Part shown: in pieces, positions 1 through 12,025 of the stretch
How positions within the stretch are numbered: position 1 is the first letter of the stretch
Layout: the number at the start of each line of letters is the position of its first letter
From: Novosphingobium album (ex Liu et al. 2023)
GTDB taxonomy: Bacteria; Pseudomonadota; Alphaproteobacteria; Sphingomonadales; Sphingomonadaceae
Length of the DNA stretch: 64,000 nucleotides
Direction of reading: 5' to 3'
Assembly (NCBI RefSeq): GCF_029076845.1
Contig: NZ_JARESE010000044.1
Coordinates: 62,001-126,000, forward strand
The notes under the pieces: generated by a model
What the model was told of the DNA's origin: nothing
Database searches by the model: none
The model's input: the letters and a program-made list of their open reading frames with translations, nothing else
Made by a program: the position numbers and the translations under genes

Positions 1-701
1 TCTCGCTCGACCTCGAGCCCGGCCGCGGCCTGACCGACGCGATCGAGAACCCCAGCCGCATCGACGGCCTGTTCATCGAGCGCGCGATGATCCGCGCCAA
101 CGACAACCTGGCGATCCTTTCGGCCGAAGCGCCGATCAACGCCCCGCTGATGACCGATGGCGCCGCCTTCGTGCAGCTTGAGGAGGAATTCCGCCAGGCG
201 TTCGAGATGACCGTCATCGACATGCCGCGCAACATGCTGATCAATTTCCCGCAATTGCTGGGCGATGTGAACGTGGTGGTCATCGTCACCGAGCTGACGC
301 TGGCATCGGCGCGCGATTCGATCCGCATCCTCTCGTGGCTCAAGTCCAACGCGCCGCATGTGAAGACGATCGTGGTGGCCAACAAGGTGCAGCCCGGCGT
401 CGCGGAAATCAGCAAGGCGGATTTCGAAGCCTCGATCGAGGCCAGGATCAACCTTGCCATCCCCTATGACATCAAGGCCGCCAGCAACGCCGCGAAGCTG
501 GGCCAGACTTTCGCCGACGCCAACCGCAGCAGCAAGGCGGGCATCGCCATGCGCGAGCTGGCGCGGCTGGTCATCGGCAGCTTCGATGGCGACGAGGGCG
601 TGCCCGCGGGCAAGCCCTCGCTGCTCGGCAAGTTCGACCTGAAGGCCATGCTGCCCAGGAAGGACAAGGCCAAGGGGGCGGCCGCCGCCGCAACGAGTTA
701 A
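1..701 (+). CDS. cpaE: Tad pilus assembly ATPase-like protein CpaE/TadZ (5' truncated)
   Basis: The open frame runs in from the left edge (first full codon at 3), so the start and the N-terminal receiver-like and P-loop regions lie outside. What remains is the C-terminal half of a ParA/MinD-type ATPase: it contains LDLEPGRGLTDAI, then the DMPRN segment that follows the Walker B strand, and ends in a basic, alanine-rich tail. In the family this protein sits at the pole and positions the Tad secretion machine. It is followed after 54 bases by tadB, which supports the call. The usual partner ATPase TadA/CpaF is not between them; see findings. Confidence 0.88.
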   Translation, partial: SLDLEPGRGLTDAIENPSRIDGLFIERAMIRANDNLAILSAEAPINAPLMTDGAAFVQLEEEFRQAFEMTVIDMPRNMLINFPQLLGDVNVVVIVTELTLASARDSIRILSWLKSNAPHVKTIVVANKVQPGVAEISKADFEASIEARINLAIPYDIKAASNAAKLGQTFADANRSSKAGIAMRELARLVIGSFDGDEGVPAGKPSLLGKFDLKAMLPRKDKAKGAAAAATS

Positions 702-755
702 GGCGCCGGGCCCTCGGGTCCGCGCGCGCAGAGCATACGCCGGGGAAGACGACGC

Positions 756-1736
756 ATGACGCCGATGAGCATTCTGCAGATCCTGGTCATGGCGGGCGGC
801 CTGATGGCCCTGATGGTGATCGGCTACACGCTGCTCTCCGGGCCCTCGCCGGCCAAGGAATCGGCGCGCCGGCTGCAATCGGTGCGCTTTCGCCATTCGC
901 AGAACGCGATGGACCGGGTGGAGGCGCAGATGCGCAAGGCCGTGGCCGCGCGCAAGCCGAAGATCCACAACATCGCCGGGTCCAGCTCGCGGATCGACGC
1001 GCTGGCGCTGCGGCTGCACCGCACCGGCAAGCCCTGGACGGTGACGCAGTACCTTTACACCTCGTTCGGCATCATGGCGGCGGTGGCGCTGATCGTGTTC
1101 CTGAAGTCGGGCGCGCTGATGCTCGGGCTGGTGGTCGGCATCTTCGCGGGCGCGGCCATTCCCCACTTCGTCGTCGGCTATTTCATCGGCAAGCGGGCGA
1201 ACGCCTTCACCGTCAAGTTCCCCGACGCGATCGAGCTGCTGGTGCGGGGCCTGCGCTCGGGCCTGCCCGTCACCGAGACGCTGGGCGTCGTCGCCAGCGA
1301 AGTGCCCGGCCCGGTGGGCGAGGAATTCAAGCTCGTCACCGAACGCATCAAGATCGGCAAGACCATGGAGGATGCGCTGCAGGAAACCGCCGATCGCCTG
1401 GCGATGCCCGAATTCAACTTCTTCTGCATCACGCTGGCGATCCAGCGCGAGACCGGCGGCAACCTGGCCGAAACGCTGGCGAACCTGTCCGACGTGCTGC
1501 GCAAGCGCGCGCAGATGAAGCTGAAGATCCGGGCGATGAGCTCGGAATCGAAAGCCTCCGCCTATATCGTCGGCGCGCTGCCGTTCATCGTCTTCACGAT
1601 GATCTGGTGGATCAACCCCGGCTATCTGGCGGGCTTCTTCAGCGAGCCGCGGCTGATCGTGGCGGGCCTGGGCGGGCTGACCTGGATGGGCATCGGCGCC
1701 TTCATCATGGCCAAAATGGTCAGCTTCGAGATCTGA
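756..1736 (+). CDS. tadB: Tad pilus inner-membrane platform protein TadB
   Basis: 326 residues, the normal size for TadB. It has an N-terminal membrane segment (about 8-27), a cytoplasmic stretch, a central pair of hydrophobic segments (about 100-140), a type II secretion F domain (about 155-290, with the typical GLPVTETL and ETGGNLAETL motifs) and two C-terminal membrane segments. The family forms the platform in the inner membrane on which the Flp pilus is assembled. The ATG at 756 lies in a short gap after CpaE and tadC follows 22 bases later, so the three genes are one operon. Confidence 0.93.
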   Translation: MTPMSILQILVMAGGLMALMVIGYTLLSGPSPAKESARRLQSVRFRHSQNAMDRVEAQMRKAVAARKPKIHNIAGSSSRIDALALRLHRTGKPWTVTQYLYTSFGIMAAVALIVFLKSGALMLGLVVGIFAGAAIPHFVVGYFIGKRANAFTVKFPDAIELLVRGLRSGLPVTETLGVVASEVPGPVGEEFKLVTERIKIGKTMEDALQETADRLAMPEFNFFCITLAIQRETGGNLAETLANLSDVLRKRAQMKLKIRAMSSESKASAYIVGALPFIVFTMIWWINPGYLAGFFSEPRLIVAGLGGLTWMGIGAFIMAKMVSFEI

Positions 1737-1758
1737 TCGAGAGAAGACGGGAAAGAGC

Positions 1759-2775
1759 ATGTTGAACGAAGCGCCCGGACCGACCCTTTTCGGCGTCGAC
1801 GTCATCTTCGTCGGCACGATCCTGATCGGCGTGGCGGCGGCCGCGGTCGTCTTCGCGATCTATGCGGCGATCACCGTGCGCGACCCGATGGCGCGGCGCG
1901 TGAAGGCGCTCAACCAGCGCCGCGAACAGCTCAAGGCCGGCATCGCCACCGCCCCGCGCAAGCGCGCCAGCCTGGTGCGCCGCAACGAAACCACCGACAA
2001 GATGACCGAGGCGCTTTCGACGCTGAAGGTCCTGCAGGACAGCCAGATCCAGCAGATCCAGCAGAAGCTGGCGCAAGCGGGCATCCGCAAGAAGGAATGG
2101 GCCGTCGCGGTGGTGTTCGGCCGCATGGTCCTGCCGATCGTGCTGGGCGCCTTCGCCGCCTTCGTGCTGTACGGGATCAACTACTTTCCCGAATGGACCA
2201 CGGTGAAGCGGTCCGGCGCGCTGATGATCGCGCTGATCCTGGGCTACAAGGCGCCCGACCTGTTCCTGTCCAACCTCATCTCCAAGCGCACCGACGCGAT
2301 CCGCAAGGGGCTGCCCGACGCGCTGGACCTGCTGGTCATCTGCGCCGAGGCGGGCCTGACCGTCGATGCCTCGTTCGACCGCGTCGCGCGCGAGCTTGGC
2401 CGCGCCTATCCCGAACTGGGCGATGAATTCTCGCTCACCTCGATCGAGCTGTCGTTCCTTACCGAACGGCGCATGGCCTTCGAGAACCTGGCGTACCGCG
2501 TGAACCTGGATTCGGTGCGCGGCGTGGTGACGACGATGATCCAGACCGAACGCTATGGCACCCCGCTCGCCTCGGCGCTGCGCGTGCTTTCGGCCGAATT
2601 CCGCAACGAGCGCATGATGCGCGCCGAGGAAAAGGCCGCGCGCCTGCCCGCGATCATGACGGTGCCGCTGATCCTGTTCATCCTGCCGGTGCTGTTCATC
2701 GTCATCCTGGGCCCGGCGGCCTGCTCGATCTCCGACGCCTTCTCCGGCGGCGGTCCCGGCAACAACGGCAACTGA
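1759..2775 (+). CDS. tadC: Tad pilus inner-membrane platform protein TadC
   Basis: 338 residues with the same architecture as TadB: N-terminal membrane segment (about 12-35), a hydrophobic pair (about 112-155) and a type II secretion F domain (about 185-310) containing LPDALDLLVICAEAGLT and ERYGTPLASALRVL. It is the second platform protein of the Tad system and is expected to pair with TadB. Nothing of the operon continues on this strand; the next gene is convergent, and a GC-rich inverted repeat without a T tract lies at about 2789-2813. Confidence 0.93.
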   Translation: MLNEAPGPTLFGVDVIFVGTILIGVAAAAVVFAIYAAITVRDPMARRVKALNQRREQLKAGIATAPRKRASLVRRNETTDKMTEALSTLKVLQDSQIQQIQQKLAQAGIRKKEWAVAVVFGRMVLPIVLGAFAAFVLYGINYFPEWTTVKRSGALMIALILGYKAPDLFLSNLISKRTDAIRKGLPDALDLLVICAEAGLTVDASFDRVARELGRAYPELGDEFSLTSIELSFLTERRMAFENLAYRVNLDSVRGVVTTMIQTERYGTPLASALRVLSAEFRNERMMRAEEKAARLPAIMTVPLILFILPVLFIVILGPAACSISDAFSGGGPGNNGN

Positions 2776-2818
2776 TCATCCGGCGGTATCCGGCGCCGCG
2801 ACCGGCGCCGGCGGCTTC

Positions 2819-3757
2819 CTATTCGCGCTCGCCGAACAGCCGCGCGGCGACCGCGTCGAGCCGGGCGATCAGGCGCGGATCGTGGGCATCGGGGGCCGTG
2901 ATGATCGCGCTGTCGAGCGCCCGGTCGATCGGGCTCGGCTCACGCACGGGCGGCAGGCTGGCGGCGAGCGCGCGCACCGCCTCGCGCGCCAGCGCGGCGT
3001 TGGCGTGCATCACCGCGATGATATCGGCCGCCTCGACACCGGCCGCGCCCTCGCGCCAGGCATCCCAGTCCGTGACCATGCCGAGCAGCGCGTAAGGCAG
3101 CTCCGCCTCGCGCGCGAGGCGCGCCTCGGGCATCGCGGTCATGCCGATGACGTCCGCGCCCCATGCTCGATAGAGCCGGCTTTCGGCGCGGGTGGAAAAC
3201 TGCGGCCCGTCGATCGTCAGGTAGCAGCCGGCCGGATAGACCTCGGCCCCCGCCCGCCGCGCCGCCGCGCCGGCCAGCACGGCCAGGCGCGGACATACCG
3301 GATCGGCCAGGCCGACATGCGCGACCAGGCCCGGCCCGAAGAAGCTGTTCTCGCGGCCCGAGGTGCGGTCGATGAACTGGTCCACCGCCACGAACGATCC
3401 CGGCGCCATGTCCTCGCGCAGCGAGCCGATCGCCGACAGGCCGAGCAGGTCGGTCACGCCGCAGCGCTTGAGCACGTCGATGTTCGCGCGGTAATTGATC
3501 GCGGCGGGCGGAATGCGGTGCCCCGCGCCGTGGCGGGCGATGAAGGTGAAGCGCACCCCGCCCAGCCGCCCGGTGGTGACGGGGCCAGAAGGCGCGCCGA
3601 ACGGGCTGCTCACCGCGATGTCCTGCGCGTCGTCCAGCGCGATGCCGGCGGCCAGGCCCGATCCGCCGATCACGCCGATGTGCCAGGAACGGGGTTTGTC
3701 AGCGCGCAAGGATGCCGGCCATGATGATGTCGATGGTGTGCTCGCGGTAGCGGTCAC
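2819..3757 (-). CDS. mtnP: S-methyl-5'-thioadenosine phosphorylase-like enzyme (MTAP/PNP family)
   Basis: 312 residues from a GTG at 3757. Family members split 5'-methylthioadenosine with phosphate into adenine and methylthioribose-1-phosphate (methionine salvage). Visible are the phosphate-loop GGSGL (31-35), DGPQFSTRAES, the PEARLAREAE segment and TDWDAW near the catalytic Asp. The GTG is preceded by GAGGA at good spacing but overlaps the upstream TetR gene by 59 bases, and the first 23 or so residues have no family counterpart. A TTG at 3709 or GTG at 3676 are alternatives. It probably shares a transcript with the TetR and SDR genes. Base preference (adenine or hypoxanthine) cannot be read with certainty. 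Confidence 0.85.
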   Translation of the reverse strand: MTATASTPSTSSWPASLRADKPRSWHIGVIGGSGLAAGIALDDAQDIAVSSPFGAPSGPVTTGRLGGVRFTFIARHGAGHRIPPAAINYRANIDVLKRCGVTDLLGLSAIGSLREDMAPGSFVAVDQFIDRTSGRENSFFGPGLVAHVGLADPVCPRLAVLAGAAARRAGAEVYPAGCYLTIDGPQFSTRAESRLYRAWGADVIGMTAMPEARLAREAELPYALLGMVTDWDAWREGAAGVEAADIIAVMHANAALAREAVRALAASLPPVREPSPIDRALDSAIITAPDAHDPRLIARLDAVAARLFGERE

Positions 3758-4325
3758 GCAGTTCCTCGGTCAGCGTATCGGTGTCGAAGCAATATTTCAT
3801 CACCAGCCGCGCCGAAAAGAAGCGGTCCACCGCGCCGGTCACGGTGAAATAGAACAGCTGCGGATCGACCGGGCGGAACACGCCGGCCCTCACCCCGTCA
3901 CCGATCAGCTGCTCGTAGGCGCGGTAGATCGGCGACAGGTACAGCTCGGCGATGCGCTTGGCCTCGGCATCGTCGCATTCGCGCACCAGCCGCATGGTCA
4001 GGCGGTTGAGGTAGGGCACCGCGTAGAAGGTGTCGATCACCTTGGAGATGTGGCGGCGCAGCTTGGCTTCCGGGTTCCAGCCGTCCTTCGCCACCAGCGC
4101 GTCGACGCTGGTGACGATGGCCTGCCAGTCGCGGTCGAGCAGCGCCTTGAGCAGCCCGGCCTTGTTGCCGAAGTAATACTTCACCAGCGCCGAATTCAGC
4201 CCCGAGCGCAAGCTCAGTTCCGAAAGCGAGATATCGACGATGTCGCCCTCGCGCATGATGGCGCTCGCGGTATCGAGCAGAAGCTCGCGAGCACCCGGAG
4301 GCGCGGAAATCTGGGCGACTGGCAT
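3699..4325 (-). CDS. TetR-family transcriptional regulator
   Basis: 208 residues from the ATG at 4325; a longer start at 4373 would overlap the upstream dehydrogenase. Residues about 12-65 form a TetR-type helix-turn-helix ending in the typical LVKYYFGNKAGLLKALL recognition segment. The C-terminal ligand domain contains KVIDTFYAVPYLNRLTMRLV, a pattern common in regulators of fatty-acid or aromatic-acid degradation. The SDR gene ends 19 bases upstream, so the pair is probably one transcript and the regulator probably controls this locus. Ligand unknown. Confidence 0.85.
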   Translation of the reverse strand: MPVAQISAPPGARELLLDTASAIMREGDIVDISLSELSLRSGLNSALVKYYFGNKAGLLKALLDRDWQAIVTSVDALVAKDGWNPEAKLRRHISKVIDTFYAVPYLNRLTMRLVRECDDAEAKRIAELYLSPIYRAYEQLIGDGVRAGVFRPVDPQLFYFTVTGAVDRFFSARLVMKYCFDTDTLTEELRDRYREHTIDIIMAGILAR

Positions 4326-4344
4326 CGCGGTTTCGCTTTTTCCC

Positions 4345-5130
<786 letters not shown>

Positions 5131-5512
5131 TCAGGTATCCTCCTTCAGGGCGCCGCCGCGACGGGTGGGCTGGCGGCGCCGACGACTGCCGATTTAATCA
5201 TCCGGTTAGTTGGCCCGGCGACAAGGGTCAATCGTCCAGACGGCCTGTCCGTCATGCGACATCGCCGCCACGGTGCCCCGGCGCGAATCCGGCGCGCGGG
5301 TAGCGCGCAGTTGCGCGATTGCAACACATTTTCAACCAAGTGGCATTATCACCCGCTTGGCACTTGCTGTCGCCCGGAATGCAGGCACACTGTCGTCATT
5401 CCTAATCGGAACAGAAAGATACGAGCATTTTTGGGGGCGACTGGCGAACACGGCAGAACGGGCGACCGCTGCCGGCACCCATGCCCCCTATTCTGAAACA
5501 GGGAACAAGACA
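5131..5512. other. Divergent intergenic region between SDR gene and TonB receptor
   Basis: 382 bases hold the leaders of both divergent genes. A relatively AT-rich patch at about 5190-5210 and another at about 5320-5355 are the likely promoter areas, but I could not assign convincing -35/-10 pairs or a clear operator palindrome. No gene or RNA is visible. Confidence 0.4.
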
Positions 5513-8473
5513 TTGAAAAACAACCTGACAAGAGCGGCGCTGCGCGGTTCGACCTGCCTCGCGCTCATCGCCCTCGCCCTGCCCGGCGCCGCCTTCGCCC
5601 AGACCGCTTCGGACGAGGCATCCGATGACGAGATGATCATCGTCACGGGTTCGCGCATCGCCCGGCCCGAGGTTGACGCGGTCAACCCGGTCGTCGCGAT
5701 CACCTCGCAGGACATCCTCGATTCCGGTACGACCAACGTTACCGACTATCTCAAGACCCTGCCCGCGCTTGCCGGCTCGCTCAGTTCGTACAACAACAGC
5801 GGCGATCGCGCCGGCATCGGCTATACCGGCCTCAACCTGCTCGACTTGCGCAACCTGGGCTATGACCGCACGCTGGTGCTGGTCGACGGCCGGCGCCACG
5901 TCGCCGCGGTCGACGGCCTGCAGTCGGTCGACATCAACACCATCCCCAACGACCTGATCGAGCGTGTCGAGGTGCTGACCGGCGGCGCATCGGCGATCTA
6001 CGGCGCGGACGGCGTTTCGGGCGTGGTCAACTTCATCCAGAAGAAGGATTTCGAAGGCGTCACCGCGCGCGTCCAGGGCGGTATTTCCGACAAGGGCGAC
6101 GCCGGCCAGCGCCTGTTCGCGCTCACCGCCGGGCACAACTTCGCCGATGGCCGCGGCAATTTCGCCATCGCCTACGAACACGGCGAGGAAGACCGGCTGA
6201 CCGCGCAGGACCGCAAGCGCTTCCAGGGCACGAACCGGGTGGGCTTCTACCTCAACCCGGATGATACCGAGACCGGCGCCCAGAACAACGACGGGATTCC
6301 CGATTACATCCCGCTCAACGACATCCGCTATTTCGACACCTCGCGCGCCGGCGGCATCGACGTCGATTTCGACGGTATGCCCGATTTCTACGGCGCGGAA
6401 GGCCTGCCTTACGATCCGGGCCGGTTCATTCCCAGCTTCTACCAGCAGGGCGGCTCGGGTACGCTCGTATCCGACTATGGCAACGACCTGCTGCCGCAGA
6501 TCCGCCGCGACGTCGTCAACGCGATCGCGCATTTCGATTTCAGCGACGCGCTCACGCTCTACGCCGAAGCGAAGTATGCCAATACCAAGTCCTACTCGGT
6601 CGGCCAGCCCAGCTTCGACTATTACCTGTTCATCCCCGAGGACAACCCCTACATTCCAGAGGCGGTTCGTTCGCACATGATTGAAGGGAACGGCGGGGTA
6701 CTGGTCAATCGCGACAACTTCGACCTGGGCCGGCGCGGCGAGGATATCACCCGCGAAACCATCCGCACCGTGATCGGCGCCAAGGGCGATATCGCGCCCA
6801 ACCTGTCCTATGACGTGTCCTATGTCTTCGGCCGCGCGAAGATCACCAATCACTATGTCGACGATATCCTGACCGACCGCTTCTATGCGGCGATCGACGC
6901 CGTGCGGGGGCCGGACGGCGCGATCACCTGCCGGGTCAATCTCGACCCCACCTGGACGCCGACCCAGCCCAACAACTACACGCGCAGCGAGATCCCGCCG
7001 ACGACGTTCCAGCCGGGCCAGTGCCTGCCCTTCAACCTGTTCGGCGACGGCGTGGCCTCGCAAGCGGCGATAGACTGGGTCAAGACCGACACGACCGACC
7101 GTTCGCGCCTCACCCAGCATGTCGTCAGCGGCGCGATCACCGGCAACACCGGCAGCTATTTCGAGTTGCCGGGCGGCCCGATCGGCTTCGCGCTGGGCGG
7201 GGAATACCGCAAGGAATCGAGCAGCTTCATCGCCGATCCGCTGGCGCAGCAGGGGCTGACCTTCACCAACGTGCTGGGCAATACCAAGGGCAATTTCGAC
7301 GTCTGGGAGGTCTTTGCCGAAGTGAACGTCCCGATCCTGGCGGATCGGCCGTTCTTCAAGCGTCTCGAAATCAACGGCGCGTTCCGCTATTCGGACTATT
7401 CGACGATCGGCACGACCAATGCCTGGAAGGTCGGCGGCGACTGGGCCCCGGTGGACGACATCTCCTTCCGCGGCACCTATTCGAAGGCGGTGCGCGCGCC
7501 GAACATCAGCGAACTGTTCGGCGCCCAGTCCGAAACCTTCGAGTTCATCAACGATCCCTGCGACGAAGCCTATCTGCAGAACGGCACCCAGTATCGCGTC
7601 GACAACTGCGTCGCGCTGCTGAGCGGGCTGGGCGTTGCCGACCCGTCGACCTACAGCGATACGCGCAGCGTCAACATTTCGGGCTTCCAGGGCGGCAACC
7701 CGAACATCCGCGAGGAAACCGCCAAGACCTGGACGGCCGGCGTGGTGCTGAAGCCCCGCTTCATCCCCGGCCTGATCGTGACGGCGGACTGGTATGACAT
7801 CCGCATCAAGAACGCGATCAACACGGTCACGCCCGAAAAGGTCGCCGAACTGTGTGTCGACCAGGCGACGCTCGACAACCAGTACTGCGATGCGATCGTG
7901 CGCCAGAACGGGGGCGACAACGCCGGCTTCATCACCAGCTTCAATGTCGGCCCGCTCAACGTCGCCAACTTCAAGACCGCCGGTCTTGACGTGATGATCG
8001 ATTATCGCCTGCGGACCGACAAGGCGGGCACCTTCACCGTCCACGCCGTCGGCAACTATCTGCACAAGCAGACCTACGTGCCGATCCCCGGCGCCGATCC
8101 GGTGAACGATGCCTATTACATCGCCGGCTCGCCCAAGTTCCTGGTGACGACCGATCTGGGCTGGGAAAAGGGCAAGTTCGGCCTCAACTGGCGGATCAAC
8201 TATGCCTCCAAGCTCTATCGCTACTCGCGCCAGGATACCGCGAACAACCCGGATATCGTCGCGCCCGAGTACCTGAAGCTCAACGAACGCTTCAGCCACG
8301 ACGTGAGCTTCAATGTCGATGTGAACGACCAGTTCGAGATTTATGGCGGCGTCAACAACGTCTTCAATCAGAAGCCGGATCTGGGCGCGCTCAATACGCC
8401 GATCAGCGCGGTGGGCCGCTTCATGTTCATGGGCGCGCGCGTGAAGTTCGCCGATCTGTTCGGCGGCAGCTGA
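5513..8473 (+). CDS. TonB-dependent outer-membrane receptor
   Basis: 986 residues starting from TTG at 5513, chosen because it is preceded by AGGGA and is followed directly by a clean signal peptide ending AAFA|Q (cleavage after residue 29). An upstream ATG at 5210 is in frame but would bury the signal sequence. The plug domain contains the TonB-box-like EMIIVTGSRIARPE, LVLVDGRRHV, and YGADGVSGVVNFI. The barrel has the RAPNISELF motif and ends in aromatic or hydrophobic strands. It should import a large or scarce substrate across the outer membrane with TonB-ExbBD energy. The substrate cannot be told; this subclass is expanded in sphingomonads. Confidence 0.92.
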   Translation: MKNNLTRAALRGSTCLALIALALPGAAFAQTASDEASDDEMIIVTGSRIARPEVDAVNPVVAITSQDILDSGTTNVTDYLKTLPALAGSLSSYNNSGDRAGIGYTGLNLLDLRNLGYDRTLVLVDGRRHVAAVDGLQSVDINTIPNDLIERVEVLTGGASAIYGADGVSGVVNFIQKKDFEGVTARVQGGISDKGDAGQRLFALTAGHNFADGRGNFAIAYEHGEEDRLTAQDRKRFQGTNRVGFYLNPDDTETGAQNNDGIPDYIPLNDIRYFDTSRAGGIDVDFDGMPDFYGAEGLPYDPGRFIPSFYQQGGSGTLVSDYGNDLLPQIRRDVVNAIAHFDFSDALTLYAEAKYANTKSYSVGQPSFDYYLFIPEDNPYIPEAVRSHMIEGNGGVLVNRDNFDLGRRGEDITRETIRTVIGAKGDIAPNLSYDVSYVFGRAKITNHYVDDILTDRFYAAIDAVRGPDGAITCRVNLDPTWTPTQPNNYTRSEIPPTTFQPGQCLPFNLFGDGVASQAAIDWVKTDTTDRSRLTQHVVSGAITGNTGSYFELPGGPIGFALGGEYRKESSSFIADPLAQQGLTFTNVLGNTKGNFDVWEVFAEVNVPILADRPFFKRLEINGAFRYSDYSTIGTTNAWKVGGDWAPVDDISFRGTYSKAVRAPNISELFGAQSETFEFINDPCDEAYLQNGTQYRVDNCVALLSGLGVADPSTYSDTRSVNISGFQGGNPNIREETAKTWTAGVVLKPRFIPGLIVTADWYDIRIKNAINTVTPEKVAELCVDQATLDNQYCDAIVRQNGGDNAGFITSFNVGPLNVANFKTAGLDVMIDYRLRTDKAGTFTVHAVGNYLHKQTYVPIPGADPVNDAYYIAGSPKFLVTTDLGWEKGKFGLNWRINYASKLYRYSRQDTANNPDIVAPEYLKLNERFSHDVSFNVDVNDQFEIYGGVNNVFNQKPDLGALNTPISAVGRFMFMGARVKFADLFGGS

Positions 8474-8504
8474 CCGGGCGGGCCTGACGGCCTCCTGACG
8501 AAAC

Positions 8505-8540
8505 AGAGGGGCGGGTTCACCAGGAACCCGCCCCTCTTTT
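8505..8540 (+). terminator. Rho-independent terminator between TonB receptor and clpB
   Basis: A perfect 14-bp stem (8505-8518 with 8524-8537) with loop ACCAG is followed by TTT. It lies between convergent genes and can also fold on the other strand, where the T tract is weaker (TGTTTCG). Confidence 0.85.
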
Positions 8541-8559
8541 CATTTCGGCCCGTGCGCTG

Positions 8560-11139
<2,580 letters not shown>

Positions 11140-11166
11140 GATGTGAAGTTCCTCCTGACCCACGGC

Positions 11167-11194
11167 ATATAATGTTGCATTTATGCAACACAAG
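11167..11194 (-). promoter_or_regulatory. Candidate heat-shock promoter and palindromic operator upstream of clpB
   Basis: Reading toward clpB, CTTGTG (11194-11189) is followed after 14 bases by CATTATAT (11174-11167), loosely resembling a sigma-32 promoter. The spacer is an inverted repeat, TGTTGCAT and ATGCAACA separated by two bases (11173-11190), so a protein bound there would block both elements. The remaining sequence to the next gene at 11466 shows nothing I can name. Confidence 0.4.
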
Positions 11195-11465
11195 CGCAAG
11201 CCTGCCCCTTTTCTCCCTTGGAGCCCAATTCGCCCGCCATGGCATTGACCGGGCACAAATTCGCAAGGGAGCGCGCCCTGAGATTGGCGCTGGCAAGGCC
11301 GGTTACAAGCCCGGACCGATCAGTGGCCGGACACGGCCGCGCCAGCCATGCGGGCGCGCCGGGCCCCCACGCCAAATCAACAGCGCTGCTCATTGCGGGG
11401 CTTGGCGCGCGCGCTCGCATTGCCTAGCGTCCGCCCGCAACCAATTATCGAAGAGGCGAGGAAAC

Positions 11466-11918
11466 GTGGCGAAATTCACACCTGAACAGGCAGCGGACGT
11501 TCTGGCGATCAAGCAGGTCATCTACGAATGGGGTGACGAGCTTGACATCAACAACGGCCTGAAAATGGTCGAGACCGACTGCCTGAGCAAGACCGTGCGC
11601 TACAATGTCGGCGGCGAATGGCGCGAGGGGCTGGATGCGGTCGCGGCGTTCTATCAGGCGCGCATGGCCGGGCTGAAGGCGGGCGGCGCGGTGCCGGTGA
11701 TGCGCCACATCATCACCAGCCTGCGCGTCGCCTTCGATGGGCCGGACAAGGCCAGGGTCGGCTATCTGCTGGTGTTCTTCGCCAAGGCCGGCGAACCGCC
11801 CTTCACCGACTATTGCGATCCGCTCGCCGTCGCCGACGTGACGATGGAATGCGCGCGCGAGGCCGATGGCGAATGGCGCATCACCCTGTTCGACAGCGGC
11901 CAGATCTTCCGCCGGTAA
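11466..11918 (+). CDS. NTF2-like (SnoaL-type) protein of unknown function
   Basis: 150 residues from a GTG at 11466, which has GAGGCGAGG just upstream. The length, the N-terminal helical segment (AADVLAIKQVIYEWGDELD) and the alternating strands up to GEWRITLFDSGQIFRR fit the NTF2/SnoaL cone fold. Members include small isomerases, dehydratases and non-catalytic pocket proteins, so no reaction can be assigned. It stands alone: clpB is divergent and the peptidase follows after about 107 bases. Confidence 0.7.
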   Translation: MAKFTPEQAADVLAIKQVIYEWGDELDINNGLKMVETDCLSKTVRYNVGGEWREGLDAVAAFYQARMAGLKAGGAVPVMRHIITSLRVAFDGPDKARVGYLLVFFAKAGEPPFTDYCDPLAVADVTMECAREADGEWRITLFDSGQIFRR

Positions 11919-12025
11919 CGGCCCGGGCGAGCGCGACCGGGCTCGTGAGCAGGAGCCCGTGGCGAACCGCGTCCAGGGCTGCTAGGAAACGCATTCGTTT
12001 CCGCCTGGACCAGCCAAGGATCTGC

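Noticed and set aside
2789..2813. Terminator after tadC
   Set aside because: A GC-rich inverted repeat is present, but CCGGCGCC-type sequence is self-complementary by chance in such DNA and no T tract follows.
5190..5215. TetR operator in the SDR promoter region
   Set aside because: The sequence around CCGG is only a 4-base palindrome and does not extend symmetrically, so it is not a supported operator.
5402..8299. A 965-codon open frame on the minus strand, antisense to the TonB receptor
   Set aside because: Typical of GC-rich coding DNA: it mirrors the receptor's codons, lacks a plausible ribosome site and has low-complexity, Arg/Val/Asp-rich content with no family pattern.
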